Source: Manduca sexta (Eukaryota > Arthropoda > Insecta > Lepidoptera > Sphingidae). From it: 64,000 bases of DNA. Location of the stretch: contig NC_051124.1 in the NCBI RefSeq assembly GCF_014839805.1, forward strand, positions 10,292,001-10,356,000, given 5' to 3'. This document shows positions 21,151 through 31,841 of the stretch, in pieces. Every line of letters begins with the position of its first letter. The first letter of the stretch is position 1. The notes beneath the pieces are model-generated. The model was not told where the DNA came from, made no database searches, and saw only the letters and a list, made by a program, of their open reading frames with translations. The position numbers and the translations under genes were made by a program.

Positions 21151-21486
21151 TAGTACATCAATCTTTTAGCTTTTGCTTTAGCCGAAGTTTCAGCGTTGTT
21201 ACGTTTCCTTTTCTTGCCTAGAAATAGCTTTACTTCCCATTGTGTCTGAAACATAATAATATAATAATAATTTATAGTAACTACTAAAATTATTGTCAAT
21301 CATTAAAGAAAAAAATATTTTACTTACTAAAGTACTAAGATGTGGCAATCACTGTATACACGTGACTATTTTTCTACGCACAGCAAAGTCCAACTGGAGT
21401 CTCGCCGGAGCGACGAGCGATACGTCCTCTCTCTAGAAAGCCTCAAGGCGGACTAATTTGAAACGATTTGCGCGTTGCGTTTTATA
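21150..21486 (-). pseudogene. Promoter, spliced leader and start of a MULE-type gene
   Basis: On the minus strand, TATAAAA (21486-21480) is followed by about 128 nt of CpG-rich leader, a donor GTAAGT from 21327, an 82-nt AT-rich intron ending TTATGTTTCAG (21246), and an exon with ACACAATGGG (ATG at 21240). The ATG frame stops after 13 codons. One base over, the same exon reads FLGKKRKRNN followed by an Ala/Lys-rich run, which looks like a basic nuclear-localisation segment; a single indel would explain the break. The next minus-strand coding DNA is the Mutator-like remnant at 19184-18552, beyond the foldback element. Joining the two into one gene is inference. Confidence 0.5.
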
Positions 21487-22512
21487 GTGGTATTTAAAAT
21501 ATTTATAGAAAAATAACAGAACTAATTTTGTAGAATTTTTAAATTGTATGTTTTTAAGGAGATGTTCTTCTATTATAGTAATCCAATATTATATTCAATT
21601 AAGTAAGATATAGTGATAAAAAAATCATTTAAATGACCAACATTTCTGAAATTTTCGAATTCTTTGAATTTTTGTTTCTCATGAATTAAACATACAAAGA
21701 TGATTTTTCTCTACTAACTTTTTTCTTCAGGATCTTTTTAGTTAGATAAAAATAACATATTGTTATGTTCCTTAGTGGTTTAAGATATTTTGAGCTTCGA
21801 AATAGACGTTCGAAGCGCAAATTTGAAAACCTCTGTTCAGTAATCATTAAACAATTTACAAATACTCAATAAATCTAAAAAAATTTTCTCTACTAACTTT
21901 TTAGACAACAAAATTTTCTATAATAATTACTAATTCATATGTTTTTAAAATAATGTTTTGATGGATATTATCTCCTTCGAAAAGTGCTGTTTTTGAGACA
22001 TACGGCGCGCGGATGCGTAAACGCTCTTAAAGTATTTAAGTAAAACTTTGTGCATAAAAATTCGCTGCAGTCCTTTTACTAACTTGACAAAGTAATTTGA
22101 AAATAAAATCTCTTTTTTAACTAGATCAGAGTGAAAACTTTTGCGTTTCAACTCGAATAAAGCCAAAAATCCAATTAGCGACGAGAAATGAAATATGCTT
22201 TTAAAAAAATATTCTATTATAATATTACAGAAATATAAAATAAAATATTTATAGTGGTATTTAAATATCTTCGTATTTCGACAAAATTATTCTCGACATC
22301 CAGGGATTCTCCGGGCTGTCAATAATCACATAAAAATAAATTTTATTTCATGCCCATTAATCGCTCTCGTATGGCTGCCGGCATCGGCTATCAGTTGACA
22401 GTCCCGTTATGGGTTAATAAACCTAAAGAGAGAAAAGAGTAATGACGTTTTTTCTACCGGTGAGTTTTTTCATTATATGTGAACACATTTAGGTTCCCTT
22501 AGATATGGTGTT
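21487..22512. other. AT-rich stretch with small internal duplications
   Basis: TTTATAGTGGTATTTAAA occurs near 21481 and again near 22249. TTCTCTACTAACTTTTT occurs near 21708 and 21886. A 73-codon minus frame (21945-22166) has no recognisable motif. Possibly the 5' non-coding flank of the MULE-type element. Confidence 0.4.
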
Positions 22513-22757
22513 AGAAGGATATATTTTATTTCCACCCGGATAGCGACCACCGTACACAAGGTGTCAAAACCCGCCATAGTGACCCACGTAAGTGTGTCGC
22601 GTTCCGGGATCAGCCTGTGTATATCCGGTTCCAACAGGCCGGCAATTGGTCGACTGCCGAGGAGTAATCATCTCTCGTCAATCGACATTCTATTGGACCC
22701 CTCACCACTTGCCATCAGGTGCAGAAGGATCAATTTGCCGTGCACGTACAACTAAAA
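22513..22757 (-). repeat. Repeat family B, near full-length copy
   Basis: Blocks: GGATAGCGACCACCGTACAC, AAGGTGTCAAAACCCGCCAT, GTAAGTGTGTCGCGTTCCGG, GGTTCCAACAGGCCGGC, GTAATCATCTCTCGTCAATC, CCACTTGCCATCAGGTGCAG. The same series is at 54835 (minus) and, inverted, at 39715. Confidence 0.85.
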
Positions 22758-23173
22758 TATGAGTTTGTACTTGATACAGCGTTAGACACTTCCTGGCACA
22801 TGGGATGTATGCAAGCTCGGTGAATTTGGATGCATTAATAAAACCTCTGCCTATCCCTTCAATAAGATTAGCTAATATATATTGCTACGATATCTATCTG
22901 TACATTCTTGCTGGTCTAAAGAAAACATTTAACAAGTAATTTACAAAGACTATGTATATTTCCACCCACGCAACATCAACCCGTAAGCCTTCTCATTTAA
23001 ACACCACCGATTCTCCATTAGATGTGACCGTACTATCCAGTTTTGTATCGATTATCGAGCCCAGTAATTATTTATTAACAAGACCCATCACCGACTGTCA
23101 CGCATTCATCAATAATTTGTAAGTACACGTTTCATTTCCTCGTGCTGTGTATGACAGCGTGAAACTACCATTT
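22758..23173. other. No gene or repeat recognised
   Basis: Contains a tiny piece (CCTCTGCCTATCCCTTCAA, near 22844) that may be an S1 SINE scrap. Otherwise unassigned. Confidence 0.4.
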
Positions 23174-23385
23174 AGAGCCTGGGTTCCTAACCTGGGTAAT
23201 TACCCCGCAGGGGTTAATCAGGTATTCTACGGGTGTAACAAAGAACCTAAACGTAGGATCGAAAAATAAAAAAAAGTGACAGAGCTGCCGATAAAATTGT
23301 AAGGCTGTTTTGCAATTTATGATTAAAAAAGATGTTTTTATTTGCTTGTATTGTTTTGATAACATTTTGAAGGTGGGGTAAATTT
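23174..23385. repeat. Possible hAT-type transposon end
   Basis: Begins GAGCCTGGGTTCCTAACCTG, then GGTAATTACCCCGCAGGGGT. This recalls the CAGNGGTTCTCAACCTG-like termini of hAT transposons. No matching opposite end or 8-bp target duplication was found, so this is a weak call. Confidence 0.3.
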
Positions 23386-24082
23386 AGTTTTCCACATAGA
23401 TCACTGGAGAAACAATATTGAAAAGGTTATTATGTCTAACATGAAATCGGCCACAAATTAGCGGCTATAGTGTAAAATTGTGTGCTCTATGCCAGAGACT
23501 GGCTCCCTGAAGAGAAAATGTAGACATCAGTCTAGCAAGGCGATCGAAAAACCAAACTAAATCCTATCTGCCACGTCCCTATAAAATCTGTTGAAATCAC
23601 GTTATATTTTAATGAGATAAAGGTAGATTATAGAATAATGTGTATTCCACCACTTGCTTACTTAAAACATTAAATGCATAGAACAGAAAATACAGCTAAC
23701 AAATCTTAAGGTTGTATACAAAACAAGAATATTTGATTCTTCACGAAAACTATACACAAAGCTTCCGTAATAATAGTAGACGACACGGCTCCCTAGACAC
23801 ACAGCTTCCCATTCATCTCACATTGCAAAACGTCACACGTCCCACGACGACATATATTACACTGGCTTCAACTCGCATCTTTACCTGTGTGTATGTTGTA
23901 TTGATATAAATATTAAACTGAAATATTCATTAGTATATTAGGTTGCAGTGGCGAGGAGAATTTTCAAAATCTGTTCAGTCATTCAAGAGATTAGCCCCTA
24001 CAAACAAACTCACAAACTGTTCCTCTTTATGTGTGTAGATCAATAACGAAAGATTCATTTAACCCAATTCTTCCCAATGCCT
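23386..24082. other. No gene recognised
   Basis: Short frames only. 23940-24030 has a faint family D-like 3' segment (AAAATCTGTTCAGTCATTCA, ACAAACAAACTCACAAACTG). Confidence 0.4.
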
Positions 24083-24213
24083 TCCATTTCGTATTTTCTA
24101 TCTACTTATCATTATAACTATTTGCAAACCGCATTTATGCATATAAGTACATGTATGTTGTGTCAAGTTCCCTTTGGACAATTCAACTCTTCGCCACTGC
24201 TAGCTTGTGATTA
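24083..24213 (+). repeat. Repeat family C copy 1
   Basis: Carries CATTTCGTATTTTCTAT, GCAAACCGCATTTATGCATA, TGTTGTGTCAAGTTCCCTTT and TCTTCGCCACTGCTAG. First of three same-strand copies within 1.7 kb. Confidence 0.75.
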
Positions 24214-25099
24214 AAAAGTCGCTCTAAGAGAATCAATCGCATCAAAACGAATATGAATGGTACCTAACACTTGGATCTCAAGCGTAATACATTTAATTGC
24301 ATTGTTTAGTTATATATTTATCAATTAAGTGGAAAGTATTTGCCGGATTGTCTCCAAAGTTGTACTTATCGCTCCAAAAAAAGGGAAAAAGAAAACTTAA
24401 CGACTATTTGACTGCGATATTGGCAAGCAGTTCAGAGTGGTTACCACTCTGTGGCTCTTACTCAAAATATTGTGGAAGCGACAGACTTATGTAAAGTGGA
24501 TGACGTAATGTTATGTTTTAGCCCTTCTAACATCTTATTAAATTATGTGGAAAATATATAAACTTTTGATATTGTTATAGCGGTGAAGGTAATGGGAGTA
24601 AAGATTTGCGACATGTAATCAGTCAATATTATATTTATTGATAGGTCTGAATTCTGAAGTACAGTCTAGTTATTATGGAAACAACATTAAAGTAGGAACG
24701 CAAAACAATACGTGCAAAGTATATTAAAATATCGGACGCGAAAATCTTACACGCGTTTTAAAAAGCGAGGTATAGATTAAAACTGCTGCAAACTATAAAG
24801 TAGGATGACATCACTAAACATCTCACCATGTTCAAGAAAAACTTATTAAAATGAGGATAAATATGACTCTGGTAAGTTGGCAGGAGTTTCCGCTGCCTTT
24901 ATCAGGGAGTTTTGGCGTTCGGTCAAAATGTACTGGAGGCTAGACGCCCACTGATACAGTTGAGCACTATGACGTCAGGAAGCCCAATCTACCAAGGGCG
25001 CAGCTGACAGACCAATGGCGGCGCACAATTACTTGCAATTTACTGCGATATTGTTCAGTTATGTATAGCTGCAAGTTAGTCTAGTCAGCAGTGGCTAAG
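24214..25099. other. No gene or repeat recognised
   Basis: A 65-codon frame at 24297-24494 has no motif. Moderately GC-richer near 24930-25010. Confidence 0.45.
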
Positions 25100-25240
25100 G
25101 GTCTGTATAACCGGCTTCCCTTTATATAGAATATCACTAGAACGTTTTGCAAAACGCATTCACGCATATTAGTATCTATATGTTGTGTCGACTTCCTTTT
25201 CGGAAAATTTCACCTTTCGCCACTGTTAGTGTGATAGGGG
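25100..25240 (+). repeat. Repeat family C copy 2
   Basis: Carries GGCTTCCCTTTATATAGAAT, TAGAACGTTTTGCAAAACGC, CTATATGTTGTGTCGACTTC and CACCTTTCGCCACTGTTAG. Confidence 0.8.
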
Positions 25241-25574
25241 TTTGAAAACTGAATCTGAGTTAAATATACAAACTGAACAACAAGATTTTTTATTTTTCGT
25301 TTTAATGAAATGAGAGTTAAAGAGATTTTCATTATGTAGGTTATGAAAAAAGTGAAGCCCTTAATTACATCGATGAGAATAGTTATGCACTAGTTGCAAC
25401 GCTACGCACCCATTTGATGACACAGCTAAATTAAGTTTACTTTTATAACACAAAGTAACCTCTTTGTTCAGATAGACGTCATAGATTACTATTTTATTGA
25501 TGCAATGCATTCATTAAGAAAGAAAGTGAAGCTAAGAGCGCACCAGCAGTCTGCTGCGAAAGGTCCATACAACC
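25241..25574. other. Spacer between family C copies
   Basis: AT-rich, nothing recognised. Confidence 0.45.
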
Positions 25575-25712
25575 CGATTTCTGCCGGCTTCCCTTTCGTA
25601 ATTAATGAATATCTATTATTAGAACGATTTTCAGACTGCATTTATGCATATTAGCATCTCTATATTGCGTCGAGTTAGCTTTCAAAAATCTTCACCCTTT
25701 GCCCCTGATTAG
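25575..25712 (+). repeat. Repeat family C copy 3
   Basis: Carries GCCGGCTTCCCTTTCGTAAT, TTAGAACGATTTTCAGACTG, ATTGCGTCGAGTTAGCTTTC and CACCCTTTGCCCCTGATTAG. Confidence 0.78.
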
Positions 25713-26279
25713 TAGACATCAATGCTCGAACCACCTCCGTTTTTTAATCCTATCAAGCCCTACATGTGGATTCACAAAACTCCACCCAAAAAACGTACGA
25801 CTCATCTTAAACTCGATTAAAACCAGTCAATGCCAGAAATTTCCAGAATACATCTTGGAACACAACATGGCGAATTGTTTTGGCATCATATGAAATGTAT
25901 CAAGGCTGTATAAACTTGAAGCAAAGGTCACCCTCAAATTGTAACATAAAATATAAGACACGTCTGATAAGTCTACACTAACAAATTAGATAATATTTTG
26001 CAACAATGTTTGTGAATTTATGTTGACGCTGTATTATTGGTAATATGTTTGAGCAAATGTTTGCGAGATAACGTCACGTTTTATATTTTGTCAGCAAGTA
26101 AACTAAATTATAATTTTGATTAAATACTTTGTGTTGTAAATCATAGTAAAATTGTATTTGGCAATAAATAATGATGAGTATTTTATGATAGTACAATGTC
26201 AGAGTAAATACAAATCAATTGCTTAAGTTAGTTATTGATACAAATTTCAAAACAAGTTCTAATTAGAAATAAGGGATGA
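25713..26279. other. No gene or repeat recognised
   Basis: AT-rich. A 64-codon frame at 25699-25893 partly overlaps a repeat and has no motif. Confidence 0.45.
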
Positions 26280-26461
26280 CAGGGCCCTTATTCTGTATGA
26301 TAGTGTAAACGCGTAACGCGGCCGTGTCATGTTATCTTCGAGAAATGTGCGTGGAATGGTATTCTGTAAGCCAAATTTCTATAGTCCTAAACATGATGCG
26401 TTGTGTTACGTGCTTGTTACACACTGTCAAAATAACGTGCGGGATAGAGAATAAGGCCCTG
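26280..26461. mobile_element. MITE with CAGGGCC termini, 182 bp
   Basis: The left end CAGGGCCCTTATTCT is mirrored by the right end AGAATAAGGCCCTG; the difference is one C plus drift further in. The interior is CpG-rich with no coding frame. The flanks do not give a clean target duplication; TGACA/TGAAA just outside is the nearest match. Non-autonomous, superfamily undetermined. Confidence 0.7.
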
Positions 26462-27202
26462 AAATGAATTAAATTACTCATTCTGATAAGTTTAGAATCT
26501 TACACTAATCTGTATTCGTCAATTGTACAGAAAGAAAGTATAGCGCCAAACTAAATTATAATATTGAGGGTTGAGATATCTTACATAATATAAAGTTATG
26601 TCTTTGCGAATTTACAATTTTGCGCCTACTTCCCCACGCCTAAGGTGCCACTCCTCAAATAATAAAAAACTCACACTTTCAATCTCTCAAATAAATTGTA
26701 ATCATTTGAATACTACACATATAAACACTCAATACGATAACTCATAAAATTAACTGGAATATTGTCAACAAGCCCCAAATAAATGTAAACTTCTAACATT
26801 CAATCACCAAAACAAACTCAAAGTAAAAAAACACGACTAAAATAGCGTTGAAAAATCAATTCCCCTTTACAAAACTAATGTTTCAGACATACGAGGCGCC
26901 GGCAAGTCGGTAGCGGACGGCAGGCATTCATAACGCCCTAACTTTGTGACACGCAATGGGAAAGCTGGTACCGGTTCGAGCAACGACTTGTTAATGCGTG
27001 GAAAAAATGTTTTGTATTCCTAACCTAGGACAATGTAGGGCTTGGCTGGTATCAAGATCTTTTAAGTATGTAGATTTCTTGTTATTGTTAGTGAAAAATC
27101 GAATACTTTGTAAGTCTAGAGGAATATTCTTAATGTTACAAGTCTGGATTCTCGTTAGTTTTTCAAATAACCAAGGGTACAACACATCTCTAATTTTGTT
27201 TT
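26462..27202. other. No gene or repeat recognised
   Basis: AT-rich, with one GC-richer spot near 26890-26980. Overlapping opposite-strand frames at 26991-27204 have no motif. Confidence 0.45.
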
Positions 27203-27455
27203 AAATTATGTGTGTATTATTTGTGAATTATCGTTTGCTTTTTAATTATTATTTGTAATTAAGGTAAGTACATTGTGTTTGTTTACATTGCGACTGTGAC
27301 TAATAAATCGTTTCTCTTTCTTCTTCTTTCTTTTCCTTTTTATTAGGTGAGAAAAACCTTTTGAGGAAACCTCCATAATTGAGAAGTTCTCTATAGGAAT
27401 TTTGTGGGTGTGGGAAATCTAGCAATCTGCACTAGGTCTAGTGGTGGACTGTAAA
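27203..27455 (+). repeat. SINE family S2, eroded 3' part
   Basis: Parallels 49340-49490: TTATGTGTGTATTATTTGTG, ATCGTTTGCTTT, then after extra sequence GAGGAAACCTCCATAATTGA, GAAGTTCTCTATAGGAATTT and CAATCTGCACTAGGTCTAG. The middle is replaced by unrelated AT-rich DNA (about 27250-27345). Confidence 0.7.
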
Positions 27456-27504
27456 ATGTAGATTGTACGTACTCTCTATCGAAGATATCTATCTGCCAAT
27501 TCAA

Positions 27505-28004
27505 NNNNNNNNNNNNNNNNNNNNNNNNNNNNNNNNNNNNNNNNNNNNNNNNNNNNNNNNNNNNNNNNNNNNNNNNNNNNNNNNNNNNNNNNNNNNNNNN
27601 NNNNNNNNNNNNNNNNNNNNNNNNNNNNNNNNNNNNNNNNNNNNNNNNNNNNNNNNNNNNNNNNNNNNNNNNNNNNNNNNNNNNNNNNNNNNNNNNNNNN
27701 NNNNNNNNNNNNNNNNNNNNNNNNNNNNNNNNNNNNNNNNNNNNNNNNNNNNNNNNNNNNNNNNNNNNNNNNNNNNNNNNNNNNNNNNNNNNNNNNNNNN
27801 NNNNNNNNNNNNNNNNNNNNNNNNNNNNNNNNNNNNNNNNNNNNNNNNNNNNNNNNNNNNNNNNNNNNNNNNNNNNNNNNNNNNNNNNNNNNNNNNNNNN
27901 NNNNNNNNNNNNNNNNNNNNNNNNNNNNNNNNNNNNNNNNNNNNNNNNNNNNNNNNNNNNNNNNNNNNNNNNNNNNNNNNNNNNNNNNNNNNNNNNNNNN
28001 NNNN
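27505..28004. other. Assembly gap, exactly 500 N
   Basis: A run of 500 N. The round number suggests a placeholder, so true distance and content are unknown. It hides the left junction of the LINE to its right. Confidence 0.98.
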
Positions 28005-28554
28005 TTTAAATATACCATATGCTAATTCATTCTTAAGTTACCTTCCAATTGTTGTAAACATTCGTTATTGTTTATACTGCAGATTTTGTTCATGTTATAA
28101 TTACGTTGTTAGTTTTAAGATTACTTTATTTTTGTCTTATTTTTAATATATTAATTTATTGTCACTATTTCAAGAATAAGTGTAACCACATAAATGCAAT
28201 ACTTCACTTGTCTACTACACATTACTTAAACACATATCTAAAATGTTTGGCTGCCCGTTGCATAATCCATCACTTTACGGATACAGACAATTCTCATAAT
28301 TCTCGTACCCAAAGTTTATTGTTTATCATGTCCTTGAACAACTTCCGACTATTGATTTCGATCCTTACTACACAATGTCATAGTATAATAATCCACTTGA
28401 AGCTTAATACAAAATTTCCTTACTCGACAAGCGAAAGCCTTCATTGTGTTCCTTGTTTAAGCCATGTAACAGATATCTTTATTATTAGAAAATCATTTAT
28501 TAAAAATTACCCGTACTGCAATTCAAATATATACGTTAAAACCAAACTATAAAC

Positions 28555-31392
28555 ATGGATAGAATAGACTTAGCCAGTGATATAGACTCTTGTTTAGATA
28601 TCAATTGCAAAACTATTTCACCAGAGACATGTTCTGAGGTGATAACAGAACTATATGGCTTTAAATTATTAACACTCAACATTAGAAGCATACAAAAACT
28701 TTGACGCATTTACGATTCTCTTACAGCGGCTAAACACAGTTTTTGACGCAATTATACTAACTGAATGTCGTTTAAATGATTCCACAATTATTGGACAATT
28801 ACTCGGCTATTCATGTTACTCTACCTTAAATAACATAAACCAAAATGGCGGAGTAGTGGTATATGTTAAAGATACTTGGACTGCTAATGTATCAGAACCT
28901 TCTTTCTCGGACGCGTGCTGCTTATTAGTAGATATTCCGAATGTGATCACAATCCTTGGAATCTATAGGTCTCCTTCTATCAGATGTCTAAACAACTTTC
29001 TTAACTCTTTAGATAATACCCTTAACCAACTTCAAAATAAACCCTGCCTAGCAATTGCAGGCGATATTAATATAGATATCTTACCTTCTAATAATGTTGG
29101 TATAGACGCAACTGACTACCTGAGCCTAGCCAGTGTTCATGGACTTATTCCAGCAATCACTATTCCTACCAGATTAAAAAAGTTGTATTGACCACATATT
29201 TGTTAGATCCAAAAATAAAATAACTAGTGCAGTATGCGAAACAGACATCACTGACCACTATGCTGCTTTAATCGGTATTAAACATAACCTAACCAAAAAA
29301 TCTCAGAACAGGTTTACAAATAAAATTGATTACGAGGCAATTTTAAATGAACTCAAGACTTGCGACTGGAATAATGTTTATTGTGAGGCTAGTGTAGATG
29401 ACGCTGCTTCAGCTTTAACCACTACCATAGCTTCAATCGTTGCTAATTGCACGCATACAATTCGTCTAAGTAGGAGTAAAGTTAATCTGTCCCCATGGAT
29501 TACACCCGGTCTTCTTCGCTGTATGCGCCACCGTGATCACCTCTACCGTGTGACAAGACAGTTCCCAAAAAGACGAAATCCTGGAAAAAATATACAAAAG
29601 ATATAAAAATTTCTGTAATGATCTTTTATGCAGAATTAAAAATAATTATGAGAAGGAATCGTTAGTTCAAAATAAACATAATCCAAAAACTCTGGTCCAA
29701 CATTAAATCAATTTGCCATTTTAAATCCAAAGACAATAACGCAAATGATTTACTTACTTGTGCAAATAGTGCATCCCAATCACTTGACATGTGTAACAGC
29801 TACTTTTCTACCGTAGGCGTAAACCTAGCCAATACTACCCTTTCAAAAATGAATGCTACCGTTGACAGTTTAGTCTCGAAAATAAGAATAGGTAATAACT
29901 TATCAAACTCCCTTTACCTAACCCCGACTGACGAAACTGAAATTTATAACTTAATTAAACAGCTTAAGCCTGATGGAGCACCTGGTATTGACAATATCAA
30001 CAATAGGTTAGTCAAATTAATCAGTAACTGCATTATATCACCCCTTACATTTATCTTCAACTTGAGTCTTTCTTCCGGTAGATTCCCGCGTGCTGGAAAA
30101 TAGCCTCCTGTCACCCCAATTCACAAAAGACGGACCCGAAAAATATACCCAACAATTACCGACCTATTTCACTCCTTACCGTTTTCTCAAAACTCCTAGA
30201 AAAAATCATAAATAAACGTCTAATTGCATTTCTTGAAAAACAACATATTCTCTCTGATAGACAATTTGGATTCCGTCAACGCAAATGCACCCAAGATGCT
30301 GTAACACTTTTAAGTAATTTAACATCATCCTACTTAGATAATGGCTTTTCCTGTATTGGGGTTTTTCTTGACCTTGCCAAGGCTTTCGATACTGTCTCCA
30401 CACAAATACTTCCGCAAGATGGAACTGCTGGGCATTCGAGGTATAGCTTGGGAATGGTTTAGAAGCTATCTTACTGATCGTAAACAGACAGTTAAATTAG
30501 ACGGCCTTAGCAGTAATCAAATGCCTGTAATTTATGGTGTTCCGCAAGGTAGCATTCTTGGCCCTACTCTCTTTCTCATTTATATGAATGATATTCATGA
30601 TCTCCACCTCAAGTCTTCAGAGATCATCTGCTATGCTGATGATACTGCAATTTTATTTCATGGAACTGATTGGGCCAGAACACTTACAATAGCTGAAAGA
30701 GGCATGAATTCTATATTTAATTGGCTTCAACTAAACTTACTCACGTTAAATACAAATAAAACGAAGTTTATCTGTTTTCACAAGACATCCGCTTCCAAAC
30801 CAAAATTCCTCCTCAACTCTTTGAAAATCTGTTCTTGTCCACGCATTAACCACTCCCTCTCCTTCCATGCAGTTGTGACAAAATTCAACGCACCCACGTA
30901 ATCAGGTATCTAGGTATCCAAATTGATGAACGCTTAACGTTCGAACCCCACATCATTACCTTGTCCAATAGAGTGCGTAAACTTTCGGGTATTATAACTA
31001 AACTACGCACTTGTGCCGATATAAACACTTTACTACAAGTATACTTTGCAATTTGTCAGTCTATTATAACATACTGCATCAACATTTGGGGTAGCGCGAA
31101 TAAAACCATTTTTCTAAATCTAGAAAGAGCTCAACGCTCTTTTTTAAAGAGGATGCTCAACAAACCCTATAGATTCCCTACAGATACTTTGTATAAAGAA
31201 GCTAATGTGTTACGGGTTCGCCAGCTCTACATTTTATCCACTTCTTTAGATGTCCATAAAAATATTCTAAAATCTGAATCTCTATCTGACTTACGGGATA
31301 AGCGTGTTTTCCAGCTGCCTATTCCCACCACTAAAACAAAATTTGCCGAAAGATTCCCTGGATTAGTCACCACTCAATCTATAACTCTATAG
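28555..31392 (+). pseudogene. LINE ORF2: endonuclease and reverse transcriptase, frameshifted
   Basis: Encodes the nicking endonuclease and reverse transcriptase of the LINE, split over several frames. From ATG 28555 an LNIRSIQ start of an APE-type endonuclease is followed by LTEC, AGDINID (about 29056-29076), IDHIFV and TDHYA. The RT has FLDLAKAFDTV (about 30364-30396), GVPQGSILGP (from 30536) and catalytic YADD (30632-30643). A post-RT region (30961-31392) has a LERAQRSFLKRM segment. Breaks lie near 28700, 29185, 29580-29600, 29690, 30100-30125, 30400 and 30880. Most are single-base shifts, several at runs of A; in-frame nonsense substitutions are rare. The copy is not functional as written, but either sequencing error or natural decay could account for the shifts. 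Confidence 0.88.
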
Positions 31393-31604
31393 TTAAACTC
31401 TGTGATGTCAAGAACTGTACTCTTAATGAAGCAAAACAAAAATTAGAATGTACTCCTTAATCTCAACTACGAGGCGACTGAAAATATTATTAACTCTCAT
31501 TGGTATTCTACAAATTCTCTTTGCACTGAGAAATCCAGAATTAGATAACTCTATATCTATATTAACCCTATTACCACATGACACACTTAAACTTTCCCTC
31601 TTTC

Positions 31605-31639
31605 ACACTTACACTTACACACAGACACACACACACACA

Positions 31640-31681
<42 letters not shown>
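31605..31681 (+). repeat. (AC)n microsatellite
   Basis: Dinucleotide AC tract with a few ACAG interruptions, in the 3' UTR of the Daphne-like LINE. Confidence 0.95.
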
Positions 31682-31682
<1 letters not shown>

Positions 31683-31841
31683 GACGCTCTCTAACTCGCG
31701 CTTAACAAACCACTTCATGTAATTTTAATTGGTTTCTCAAGACACAGGCTCAGCCTAATTTGAGAACCTCTGGAAATTTTTTCTGTACCTTTTTTATTTA
31801 AATAAAAATTTTTTCATTTTTCATTTTCATTTTTCATTTTT

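Larger units (their letters stand above)
28005..31841 (+). mobile_element. Daphne/Rex1-like LINE, broken copy
   Basis: Plus-strand non-LTR element. Endonuclease and reverse transcriptase coding runs from 28555 to 31392. The 3' UTR contains an (AC)n tract, and the 3' end is a T-rich simple tail with repeated CATTTTT units (31814-31841). The left edge is unknown because of the gap at 27505-28004; 28005-28554 may be 5' UTR. There is no RNase H domain, and the post-RT region has the LERAQRSFLKRM-type segment I associate with the Daphne/Rex1/CR1 side of the LINE tree. Clade call is from memory. Confidence 0.85.

Noticed and set aside
27463..28146. Long frames through the 500-N run
   Set aside because: Almost all codons are unknown bases.
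28106..28552. 148-codon frame upstream of LINE ORF2, considered as ORF1
   Set aside because: Opens at TTG with the first useful ATG near 28329. No zinc knuckle, coiled coil or RNA-binding motif. Likely 5' untranslated sequence.
31605..31681. CRISPR-like or functional repeat array
   Set aside because: Plain dinucleotide microsatellite in a eukaryotic transposon tail.
31448..31705. 85-codon frame across the (AC)n tract
   Set aside because: Ends in a Thr-His repeat produced by the microsatellite in the LINE 3' UTR.
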